Both the position numbers and the translations under genes were made by a program. The notes beneath the pieces were generated by a model. That model searched no databases and was not told where the DNA came from. It worked only from the letters and a program-made list of their open reading frames with translations. This document shows positions 23,283-35,600 of a stretch of 64,000 nt of DNA, in pieces; positions within the stretch are counted from its first letter, which is position 1, and every line of letters begins with the position of its first letter. Source of the stretch: Spisula solida (lineage: Eukaryota > Mollusca > Bivalvia > Venerida > Mactridae); the NCBI GenBank assembly GCA_947247005.1, contig OX365952.1:29390222-29454221 (forward strand), in the 5' to 3' direction.

Positions 23283-26200
23283 AGCTCACCTGTCACAAAG
23301 TGACAGAGTGAGCTTTTGTGATCACTCTTCGTCCGTCGTCCGTCTGAAAAAATTCAGTGGTAAAGCAACCAGTTAAGAGCCTCTGTCATTTGGAAACTTT
23401 CTCATCGACCCGATCCCTCTGATTGGTCAGTCAATAATTAACCCAAAGACTGTGTTTTTTTATGAAACAGAGTTGTAACATAAAGTTTGTTCATCATAGA
23501 TGCTATTCACAGACTTTAATAAATGTGGACCAGTATGTTGACAAAATATAGGCAAAAACAAAAACCCATGGTAACAAGCTTAGGTGTATCTCTCACCAAA
23601 AACATTTTTTTGGGGTATGGTTTATAAAACAGTCAACAAAAAGTGTTTGCATGTGCTTTTTTGCTGCAGCGACAGGAAATAGTTCTCCAACAAACTTGCA
23701 TATGTTTTAGATATGAACCATTGTGACATGTGCATATATTCGACCAAAATAATTAGGGCTCGGATCGAAGAGAAGGTCATAATCATCAAGTCGATGAGAA
23801 TCAAGTATATGCAGCTGAAATAAAAAAAAATTCTTCCAGTTTTGTTGTTCTTCATCACCCAGATGCTTGAAAATATTCCCTAGTGCGCATGATAAGATAG
23901 GATAATCTTCATTTAAAGACGGTTATGAATTAAGGATTATCCTACCCCTCGAAAAGGGAAAATGCTTAAAAAACACAAACATGAAAAAAGCTATTTCAAA
24001 AAGCATATACCATCTGCTTTATTATATATGGTAGAAAACCATTGTAGCACTTACTTTGATTTGATGTAAAATGTGCCATATAGTTGCCTAATTCGAATTC
24101 TAACACTAAAATAACATTTTTTTCAAAATGTCAAACGTTATCATTATTGCATTCTATAATACAAACTCACTGGATATATTTTATAATCGTTTGTTGCAAG
24201 GGCATGCCAGGCTTGAAATTAAGTGTTGGTGTTTTGTTTACTTGAAAAACACCTTCATGTCGATGTGTAATTTCGACCAGGAAGTCGCCATAATTGCTCC
24301 CTCCTGTCACCACAGTAAACTTACAGCAACCGTGTATTTCAAACATAGTAATCAACACAATTGATTGCCAAATCAAATAATGAACTTTATCACGTTCGTA
24401 ATATATCAACTTTACAAATGATCATACGGTAATAACATAGTGCAAATCTTAGAAAAAGCTTGTGAACACATTAGAGGAAACAATTATGGCCCAATATTCA
24501 TAAAACTTATTCTAGTCTCTATGAAATCTAGGATAAGTTAGAAACTGGGTCATGTGGGGTCAAAAACTAGGTCACTAGGTCAAGTCTTAGAAAAAGCTTG
24601 TCAACGCATTAGAGGACATTTATGACCCAATCTTCTTGAAACTTGGTCAGAATGTTTGTCTCTAATAAGATCTAGGTCAAGTGCAAAGCTGGATCATGTG
24701 GGGTCAAAAACTAGGTCATTAAGTCAAATTTTAGGAAAAGCTTGTGAACACACTAAAGGCAATAGTTATGGCCCAATCTTTATGAAACTTTGTCAGAATG
24801 TTTGCCTTTTGGGCTCTCTTGTTTCTTTAACTGAGATTGGAACCCTCAATTATGGTCTATCAATCAATACACTAACCAATCTCTTTTCTTGTATCGGCGC
24901 ACATAGATGGCCTCTTAAATTGTTGCATGTCTTTGATACCTGAAATTTGTGATGACATTAATGAGAAGATAAATGGATAGATTGTGCCAATTTTATTCTT
25001 TTAGGATGTTGTTTGCTTGTATCGCATTTTATTTTATGCAGCCCTCGCATTTAGTGTCTTTTATGCCAAATTCTAATTTCTCCAAAAATGGAATCTCACA
25101 ATTTACATTTTTTGTAGAATAAACAAACATTAATCAGTTTTCGCACCATGTACCGGGGCTTTTTAATTTTTTCATTCAAATTGACAGCTGCTGGACACGC
25201 CTACTTGGATTATCATGTGAGTTACTCATTCATTCATAAAAAACATGGCAGCAGACAAACTTTCTGAAGCTGTCAATGCTGTGGTTTACTGTAGTAGTTT
25301 TTACTGAATTGTTTTAGCGGGAAGGGGTGGTGAGAAGACAAGTTATGTAAGAATATTGGAGGAAAAGTAAGTTTTCTTACCATTGACGGTGATATTTATG
25401 CAAAGTATGTTTATAAGCTTATAAATCTTTTGGCTAAATAAGATCGGCTACAAAGACCTATTTACAAAAAGCAGAAGCAGAAACATTGGAACTGAAATCA
25501 AACAAAGACGCTTGAGATGGTTAGGACACACAATGAGAATGGCAACAAACAGAATTCCCAAACTGCACTACAGTGGACACCACCTGGAAAAAGAGGCTGA
25601 CCTAGAACAACATGGCGAAGAACAGTAATGGCAGAACTGGCGGGCATGGGATATTCCTGGGGCCAGGCCCAATAGATAGCAAGGGACCGCAGAAGATGGA
25701 GAGAGCTTGTTGTAGCCTTATGTCCCATCTGGGATGAAGAGGAAAAGTAAGTTAGTAATGTTTATAAACAAAACATTGTGGATCTGATTACGAATCTAGG
25801 TCACTGCAGTCACCATTATGTGGCGCTTGTCGAAGATTTTTCTCAAAGGGAGATTACAGCGATACGTGCAAACCAGTGATAAGAACGGAAACCACTCTAC
25901 CTATTTACCCTTGACACTCAAGCCACGAATGAGCACTATCAAAGTTGATGCCAGAAACCTGGGTATACCAAAATACTGGTAATCTACTTTTAAAACTTGA
26001 TGAAATTTACACAAAACACCCGACGAACAACTGCATAAACTGGCATAAATATGTGCAACAATTCATGTAAAATATGGATGAACTAAAATTATGACCTACT
26101 CCTAGGCTGTATATATCGTATAAAGAACACATGGGAGTCTGCCATATTTTTGTTTACGATTATACAGTCAGAGGGATAGGGTCAATGAGAAAGTTTCCAA

Positions 26201-26398
26201 ATTATGTAGGCTCTTGACTGGTACTTGTTTTATAGTAAATATTTTACAATAAAATTGTTTTAATAACAAAAATATTTCATTTTAATTTATGGTTCTGAAT
26301 CAGTTATTTCTCAGTCTGTAAATAAATATTGGTTACAGATCAAACAATATGAGGTCACAAACAGGTAAGCAAAGTAGGGCCAACTTGGCCCTCTTGTT
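23283..26398 (+). mobile_element. Large Helentron-like element upstream of HELQ
   Basis: The 5' palindromic end AGCTCACCTGTCAC is at 23283. The 3' end reads ACAGGTAAGC, hairpin GGGCCAACTTGGCCC, TCTTGTT ending at 26398. Long subterminal segments near 23360-23430 and 26160-26230 are inverted copies of each other (sharing TTTGGAAACTTTCTCAT). Degenerate 145-bp units lie at 24430-24823 and a LINE fragment at 25445-25745. The other interior sequence is unassigned. It ends about 190 bp before the HELQ start codon. Confidence 0.6.
25445..25745 (+). mobile_element. LINE C-terminal fragment
   Basis: Translated with one frameshift, it reads RLRWLGHTMRMATNRIPKTA-like sequence, then LQWTPPGKRG and PRTTWRRTVMAELAGMGYSW, then ARDRRRWRELVVALCPIW. 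This is the characteristic end of a LINE endonuclease/RT polyprotein, probably of the same type as 9107-9850. A GAGGAAAAGTAAGTT block near 25364 recurs at its right end near 25738, a possible target-site duplication. Confidence 0.8.
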
Positions 26399-26589
26399 AT
26401 TAATACCCTTGCACAAAACAAAACTCCCTGTACTATAAGGAGTGCTAAGAGAAAATACAGTTGTAGCTAGCTTTATTGATCCAATCAAATCTGAGATTTC
26501 CCGAATACTATTGATCAAGCCCTTAATCTCTTTCTTTGCAGATATGTAAATATTAACAATATTAGAATGACCAACATTGGAATGAAATA
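26399..26589 (+). promoter_or_regulatory. HELQ upstream region and probable 5' leader with uORFs
   Basis: Sequence between the upstream mobile element and the HELQ start. A strong acceptor-like tract (CTCTTTCTTTGCAG) ends at 26541, so the first coding exon may begin at 26542 after a 5'UTR intron. In that leader there is a minimal ATG-TAA at 26544-26549, and a 7-codon uORF from ATG 26567 whose TAA (26588-26590) overlaps the HELQ ATG as TAATG. The promoter itself is not identifiable. Confidence 0.4.
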
Positions 26590-26694
26590 ATGACAGATTG
26601 TGATGAAGGACCTAAGAGGAGGGTTTTTAGAGGAAGGAAAAGGGCATCTTACGATGATGCCAATGGTTGTGAAGGCAGAGGTATTGAACCTGAG
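26590..26694 (+). CDS. HELQ: HELQ exon 1 (residues 1-35)
   Basis: It starts [18 protein letters not shown], which resembles the acidic-then-basic N-terminus of vertebrate HELQ and includes a possible nuclear localisation signal. It ends GAG|GTACGT, phase 0. The start choice rests on this resemblance and the in-frame join to exon 2. Confidence 0.75.
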
Positions 26695-29600
26695 GTACGT
26701 TATCACGTTCATAGAGATAATTGACAAAATTTAATTTTTTGCAGCATTCATTAAATTTAGGAGTGGCACATTGTCTTAATATGATGGTAAGAAACATTAT
26801 TCTCATATCTGGTAAACTATAGATGATTTCCTTATAATTATTCCCCCAGATACATAGTATATGGGGGCTATATTGGAGTCATGGTTGGTCGGTTGGTTTG
26901 TCCGTGCAAATTTTGTCTGCGCTATTTCTCTGTAATCATTGGTCGGATTTTATCGAAACTTTGCATGACTGATCAGTACCAAGTCTGTATGTGCATATCG
27001 TCGGCACACGTCGTCCGATCAATTTTAAGGCAGTTATGGCCCTTTATTGTTTCGCACTTATAAATTTTGTCGCTCTATTTCTCTGTTACCAATGGTCGGA
27101 TTTTTATGGGAGTAATGGCTCTTTGTTGTTTTACACTTATAAAATTTGTCTACACTTTTCCTTTGTTACCATTGGTTGGATATCAATGAACTTTGCATGA
27201 ATAATCAGTACTTAGTCTAGTTGTTTGTCAGAGCACATTTAAGTGACTGTGTCAAGCAGTATCTGGGGGTATTCATCACATTCAGTGATATTTCTTGTTT
27301 ATGTATTATACCTGTCCTAGTTTAAAATCTAGGATTAAGTTTGAACAAACTGGAATCAATATTTAGGAAGCCAGGCCTTTACAGTCCTGCGTTTAAGTAC
27401 CTCAAGGCTGCTCAATCCTGAATATGCAAATGAGGGAGGCTTATCTGCAGGCTATCATTAACAGGGTAATAAAATGACTGTAGTACACCACACATGGCTA
27501 ATTAATAACCAATTAATAATGGTGGCATGGAAACATGATCTTCTAATTGCAGTTACAGATAAATATCATACTATTCTGATAACATATGCAACACAATCAT
27601 TCACATCTCAGTTCTTGAATGAAAAATATTTGAAATATACATGTATTTTGTTTCTACATTTAGCATTTTGTTTCTACACGCACATGTACATGTCGAAGTA
27701 TCGTAAGCATAATTCTATTTAATTTTTTTTAATCGAATTCCGCTTATGTTTCCCAAATGAACTATTTAAGGTGTTTGACAACTCTTATTTTTTTCTGTAC
27801 AAGAGGTATCAAACACCTAATTTTTATGCAGAACCCACTCATGGGAGTAATTGTGCAAACCCATAACAGTTTTGCTCAGCTAGTTTTTGAGATATTTTTA
27901 TGCCCCCCAATCTTTGATGAGGGGGTATATTGCTTTGCAAATGTCTGTCGATCGGTAGGTCTGTCGGTCGTATAAAATGGTTTCCGTTCAATAACTCGAG
28001 AACAATTTGACCTAGGATCTTCAAACTTTACATGGAGGTTGGTCAGCAACAGTAGATGACACCTATTGATTCTGAGGTCAAAGGTCAAGGTCACTGTCAC
28101 CATTTCTGAATATTGGGCTGCCATGTGGGCATACGTGTTTTATTACAAACATCTCTTGTTAGATTTTGGGGAAATTTTACCGAAAAAGTTTGATATTTAA
28201 TTACATGAAACTTGGCATGCACGAAATTGCGTATATACGGAATCACACGATAACGTTTGTTTTAGAATATGCATGTTATATGCATTTTTAAATGATATTT
28301 AAAATACATGATTTCTCATTTTTAAGTTATACCAAAAAAATAGTTGAACAACATACTTTTATCGTACACGTAACCAGTAGAGTAACTTTTATAGAGGTTT
28401 TGTCCAAAATTCCATGGCAGTTGCTCGGCTAGATTTTTTAATTGACACTTTAGTGATTTCGAAATGTCGAAAACCAGGAGAGTTTACAAAATACATCAAT
28501 GTTTTTCGAAACGTTGTATCCAGTTTTCGCGATAACTTGTTTTGGAAAAAATGGGTATATTTTAAGATGAGCCCAGTTTTAGGTATATGCTCTCTTGCAT
28601 TAGCTAGTCTATATTCTTACGAAATAAATTCAAAAGAACCTTTCTCTAAAGTGGTCGGGATGCTTGCTAAACAAATATTAAAACTTGGATAAAAAATTTT
28701 GTGGGCGCATTATAATACGTTTCTCTTACGTTGTAGCTTAGTATTCGCGAGTGTTGGTGTTTCAATAATTTAGAATAAATGACACATACAATTTCAGCTA
28801 TGGCTTTCTTCTGTAAGTTTATTATAGTATAATATAGTAATAACTATACAGTAAATTCGCGATTTTAAAACATGAGAACATGCTGACACATCAATTTTTC
28901 GTAAAGTTGTTCGTACTAATTCATCATGGTAGTCAGACGCTTTCAATACGTCTTATTTACACCGATTTCTAAACTTCCGCTCCCGTGAAGAGTTTGCAAT
29001 CACCTTAATCGGTGTCCAATTCATGATTTTTTAAAAAAAAAGTGCACTACCACAGGGTATTGACGCATATTATTTTATGCGTGTGCGATCGCCTTATATC
29101 TCATATACGAATATTTGTATATGAGATATAAGGCAATCGCACACGCATAAAATAATATGCGTCAATACCCTGTGTGCACTACTGTGGTTAACATAATTAA
29201 TTTCTGAAATAAAATGTATTATTTAAGTACTAGATCTAATAACATTGAATAATAATTAAATATTTGTAACTTGTATAATAAATAATTTGGATTATGTGAC
29301 ATTGTAATCATCCATTGATTGCTAATTATTAAAATGATAAAAATATATCAGCTTTTTATTTCTTCATCTTGAACAGTATTGTTATACACATGTACACAGT
29401 GATCTACAAAATTATAAAGACTGGTCAGATGTTAACACCATGCAGCCAGTAGACAGCTTATCAGCATCTGGTATAAATTTAGGACTTTGGTTAATTTATG
29501 AAACTACTAATCTGATTTTATGACATGTTAATTGATAACCTGCAGGGATATAACTGTTTCTGTTGGAGTAAGGGAAGTTGGAAAATTTTCTGTTAGAGGT

Positions 29601-32600
29601 ACTTAAACGCAGGACTGTTTACATATGACCTCATCAGGTACCAAAATTAAGAACAAATAGCTCAAATATTATGTATGTTCTTATTTTGTCTACAATTGTT
29701 TTCAGCAAAGAACTCGGAGGTCAAGTCATCAATCAAAGAATGATGATTGGTTCAGTAGTTCATTTCAATCAAAAAAGGTTGCAGATAATTTTGCCTCCTC
29801 GAAAGTGGAGAGTTTTCATGCCAACGAGCTCATTGCTTCTACGCCTGTGGTAAGATGAATGAATGATTGTGCTATAAATTGATAAAATATAAATACTGCT
29901 GTATAAGTGGTACTGTGGATTAGGGACACGAAAACATTGACTACTTTCAAGAATTTATAAATTTTTCTAACATTTCGTCTAGCGTAGATTTCAGTCTTCA
30001 AACACGCTACAAAACAGTTTTAAATTATTAGTCCCCTACCGTTCTCAGGACTGGAGGGGACTATAGGTTTACCCTTCATTTTGGTGTTCCATTTTAGCTC
30101 ACCTGCAAATTGTTTCATTGTCTTATTAGGAATCTTCAGCAGGCTTACAATTCTTCAATACTGCATGTTTACCAAATTTTTTGACATTTTATGCATCTGA
30201 ATATAGTAGAATATCTTATACTATTTATTCACTGATGAAGCATTTGAACATTTCAGAGTAAAAAGAGAAGGAGACATTCCACTGGTAATGATTCAATGAA
30301 TAAAAGTGATATACTGTTAGCAGATCTAGATATTGATGCTCTGACATCACAAGCTTTAGCAGACTCTCAGACTAAGCTAGTAGAATGTGGTGATAGCCGT
30401 AGAGGAGTGTGTAATTATAAAACAGCAAGTGACACTACAGGAATACATGGAGATGCTAGAGAGAAACTAGCAGCCAATGTGTCTATACTGGATGATTCAA
30501 ATATAATCTCTAGCCCAACTGAATCACAGTATTTCATGTCAAAATTTAGAAATTATAAATCTACACAACAGCTTCAACGTAAAGAATTTACATTGGAGAA
30601 CAGTTTGAACACTTCGTATTGTAGAAATGAGATGTTGAGTGTTTCTTCTATTGTCAGCAATACTGAGAGTCAGATTGATGCCAGATGTACACAAACTGTA
30701 GAAATACTGGACGAATCATTACATGACAATAGCAATAGAGTAAAGATATCAATGCATGGTACTAAATCAGCGAGTGTGTTGGCTGTGGAAGGTATCGGTG
30801 AGACTTCTCAAAGCTCACTATCAACTAGTGCTGAAACTGTTGTAGATACTACCCAGCTGAAAGAGGATGGAGGATTAAAGTTTAGATGCACTCCATATCG
30901 ACATAAAACAAGTGATTTATGTACCCAGACACAGGGTGAGCTTTTGGCAGGCACTCAGTATAAAAACTACCTCTATGATAGTGTGCGATCTCAAAGTCAG
31001 TTTATTTCATGTGATATAAAGCATCGAGACAGTTCTCAGGTAGCGAGTTCAGCAATGTACAATATGACTGGTACTCTTATAGACACTCAGGATAACATTG
31101 CTGAAACTGGAGATAATATTTCACATTGTGATCTGTTTAATGATAGTATAGCTGCAGATAGTAGTCATACAATAGTTGGAGCAAGTATAGCTGCAGATAG
31201 TAGTCATACAATAGTTGGAGCTGGTGGTGAGATCAGAAAACCAACCAAGCATGAATTGCAAGTTAAAAGTCATACACAGAGCTTGATTTGTTTTGATTCT
31301 GATAAATCTTCTCAATCCAGGAGATCTTCATTAGATGATGATATAGATAGCATTATACAGGAATCACAATGTCTACGTCAACAGTCACGAACATCTAAAT
31401 ACCCAAGTGTACCTGTGCAGTCTGGTTCATTACAAGACAAATGTGAACTGTCAATTGTGAAAGATACGACTGTGAAAACTGAGTTAGGAACCGATGCTAT
31501 TAATACTCCCGAAAGAACTGGTACTCTGGTTGCTGTTAATACTTCTGCAGGCACTGGTACTCTGGTTGCTGTTAATACTACTGCAGGCACTGGTACCCTG
31601 GTTGCTTTTAATACTCCTGAAGGCACTGGTACCCTGCAAGACAGGATTAAGAAGAGATTACAGGTATTGGCATTGTGTATGCACCGCTATTAGATAGATA
31701 CGGTCTGTATTATTAGCTTGTCTGATTTCTAAAAAAGGATAAATTTATTGTCTTCACTTGATGTTGATTGGTTTAGTTTTATGTTTAGGTCAACTTTTCT
31801 CCTAAACTATCAGGACTATTGATTTGAAACTTGCATTACATGTCCACCATCAATATCTGGCTCTTTAAAACTCTGTCACAAAGTAACAAGGTGGGCTTTT
31901 GTGACCACTCTTTATCTGTCGCCAATCAAAAGTTGCTTGTGTAGACACCAGAGGTTACAATTTTGGCCTAATCTTTATGAAACTTGGTCACAACAGCTTC
32001 ACTGTTTACTTTTAATGGCATTAATGCCTCTCAATGCATGTGTTATGATTTCAAGGCCCATGATAGTTTAGGTTTGATACATTGCCTATCTATACATGTG
32101 TTATGATTTCAAGGCCCATGATAGTTTAGGTTTGGTACATTGCCTATCTATACATGTGTTATGATTTCAAGGCCCATGATAGTTTAGGTTTGATACATTG
32201 CCTATCTATACATGTGTTATGATTTCAAGGCCCATGATAGTTTAGGTTTGGTACATTGCCTATCTATGCATGTGTTATGATTTCAAGGCCCATGATAGTT
32301 TAGGTTTGATACATTGCCTATCTATACATGTGTTATGATTTCAAGGCCCATGATAGTTTAGGTTTGATACATTGCCTATCTATGCATGTGTTATGATTTC
32401 AAGGCCCATGATAGTTTAGGTTTGGTACATTGCCTATCTATACATGTGTTATGATTTCAAGGCCCATGATAGTTTAGGTTTGATACATTGCCTATCTATA
32501 CATGTGTTATGATTTCAAGGCCCATGATAGTTTAGGTTTGATACATTGCCTATCTATGCATGTGTTATGATTTCAAGGCCCATGATAGTTTAGGTTTGGT

Positions 32601-35600
32601 ACATTGCCTATCTATACATGTGTTATGATTTCAAGGCCCATGATAGTTTAGGTTTGATACATTGCCTATCTATGCATGTGTTATGATTTCAAGGCCCATG
32701 ATAGTTTAGGTTTGGTACATTGCCTATCTATGCATGTGTTATGATTTCAAGGCCCATGATAGTTTAGGTTTGGTACATTGCCTATCTATACATGTGTTAT
32801 GATTTCAAGGCCCATGATAGTTTAGGTTTGGTACATTGCCTATCTATACATGTGTTATGATTTCAAGGTCCGTGCTAGTTTGTGCTTCATACATTGCAGG
32901 AGAATGTTGGACGTAAAACTCCTCACAGACCAGGAGCCCTGATGGAGCAGTTAAGGGATCAGGTACTTGAAAGGGTCCAATTAGAAGCTGCCATTACAAA
33001 AGAACAATCATGTAACGATGTTGGTCCATTTTATGGGCTGCCCACTAAAGTGAAACATTTGTTTGAAAATTATCGTGGTATCAAGACTCTATACGGTGAG
33101 AAGTTATCCAATTAATTGCTTTAATATTATTTGTATTTTACACATGTCATGGTCTGGCAAATAAACAGCAAATTTCTTGATAATTGTGCGATGGGGTAAT
33201 CAGATGGATGATTATTTTAGATGGGCTCTAAATATTTTATAAACACACTAAAACAACAATTTGAAGTTGATGAAACAAAAATAGCATGGTTTCTTTATCA
33301 ATAATTAAGTGCGCATGTGTGAAGTTCTCCCCAGTAGGGATTATAACCAGCCAAGTAGTACCAATTTCATGGGAAGGAGAAAGGTATGAAGATAGGACCC
33401 ATTCGTCTATAAAACATTTTATTTAATATAAAAAACATTTATATTACATCGTAATCACTATATTTGGTTTTGGCTTTTGTAATCCCTCATCTTCTGTCTG
33501 TTGTCCCTGTGCCCTCAATTAACTTGTGTAGACACTTGATGTCACAATTTTGATCTTATCTTTTTGAACTTGGTCAAAACAGTCATCTCAACAAGATCTA
33601 TGTCATGTTTAATATTTGGTCTCATCACATGACTTTCCTTGTATCCGGGTTAGAATAATGAGTAAGTTTTTTCTTATACTTCACAACATTCAGTGCCCAC
33701 CAAAAATAGGTATACAGTAAATATTTTTTGCAAAATTAAACTTGGTTAAATTATTCAATATCTGTTTATCAAATGGTCACAATTATACTAGTTTCTGTAA
33801 CTACAGTTACTAATGGAGTCAAAATAGAGATAGAAATAAAGATGAAGATGTTCGGAACTAGAATAACCATGTGATCAAAAAGGCTGAATTTTCCATCTTT
33901 TTGTGACAAAATTACCATTCACGAGGGACAAAGAAACTTCAGATTTTGCACCTAGGGTACCAATTAATGTATGGCCTTTCCATTTAATAAACAAAAATAT
34001 TCCTTTTCTTCAAATATATTGTTGCTTCACTGTTCTGCAAATAGTATTATTACAGGCAAGTAAGTGGGCAAATAACATCTGTATACTTATTTTTGGTGGG
34101 TAGTATATATTCTTATACTACACTAGTGAAGTATAAAATTTAAATTATTTCTCTTAATCTCAATGACGTTACAATATCCCGTTAATAAAATAAAATTTCC
34201 AGAACTTGTTTAATACAAGTTTATATCAATTGACAACTCAAGATAGATCCTCTATATATGGGGTTACTATGCTTCAAGGTCAAATCATGGATACACCTTG
34301 TGAAGTTAGTAGAGGTAACACATGGACGCCAGAGAATGAGGTGTGTTTTCTCTATATGGCTCAATAAATATATGGCATCAAATTTGTTGATTTTTAAAAA
34401 CATGCCCGTCATGGTATGGCAACCGAAACATTATAAATGGCTTCAAACTGGTAGGGGACTTCTGTATTGCTTGCAATTCTTAATTACTTGTTGTACATGC
34501 TCTATAGGAACATGACACAGAGGTGAGTGATATAGAGTAATTATGGTCTTGTTGTTTGTAGATTGGCAAGATGAATGTTTAAAGTTGTCGGCTGTACAGC
34601 AGAGAACTAACCTGATCTACTCTCTACCAACCAGTGGTGGTAAAACACTTGTTGCTGAAATCCTTATATTACGTGAAATTCTGTGTCACAAGAGGGATGC
34701 TCTCCTTATACTACCATTTGTGTCTATTGTTCAAGAAAAGGTTTGTCTGTTCATAATTTTATGGTGGCTACTTGTTCTAACCAGTCTAACCAAAACTTTC
34801 AAGTTGCATTGTCAAAGCTATGTAACACTATCCAACATTTCAACAGAATTACGGCCACCGATTGACTTAGCTAGTTTTTATGGACAAGGCTTCCACCGGG
34901 GCATAAGTGTTTATTGAACGCAGTCTTGTGCTAGAATTAATTATCACCAGTATTAACTTGCTTTTCTGAAAACAAACTCATAACTTCTCCATATGTGGAG
35001 GACATGCTTGCAGTTTGAGTCATTGAAGAACCTTCCATTGTGGTCAAGGTAATGTCATGTTACTAAAATAGAACATCAGTTTCTGCTCAATAACTTTCTT
35101 TAGGAATGAGATTCTATAATGAAACATGTTAGACTGGTAGCTTGCGAAAGGAAACTGTCAATGGTTGGAAGTGGGGCTGTTTGGTTTAAGGTCACTGTTA
35201 CTAAAATAGAAAACCAGTTTCGGATGGATATCTTTAGTTAGGAATGAGATATTGTGATAGAACATGCTGTATAGATAGCTTGTCTAAAGTTGCCTCTTTG
35301 GATTGAAAGTTTGGCAGTAGGGGTAAACGTCACGGTTGCTAAAAATAGAAAATAAATTTCCACTCCATAACTTAGGTTAGACATATTGGAATGAAACTTG
35401 CTGTATATATAGGTAGTTTGTTTGTATGAAGGCCCATCTTGTGATTGACAGTTGAGCTGTTGGGTTCAAGATCAAGGCCAGTTTTTTTAAAATGTGGAAA
35501 TCAGTTTCTACTTGATAACTAGTTAAGAATGAGACATTATCATGCTTATGATGAAACTATAATTTGAATTATAAAGGCAGTTTAGTTTGTCAATTTGAAG

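Larger units (their letters stand above)
26695..29705 (+). other. HELQ intron 1
   Basis: 3,011 bp. It contains a CCCCC-type Helentron-like element (26843-27299), dispersed repeat copy B (27780-29013) with a nested element (27900-28160), and a 124-bp palindromic MITE (29051-29174). 27300-27779 and 29183-29705 hold nothing recognised. Confidence 0.8.

Noticed and set aside
30296..31693. ATG at 30296 as the HELQ start
   Set aside because: The frame is open upstream to an acceptor at 30256, with SKKRRRH preceding, and exons 1 and 2 join in frame with a HELQ-like N-terminus.
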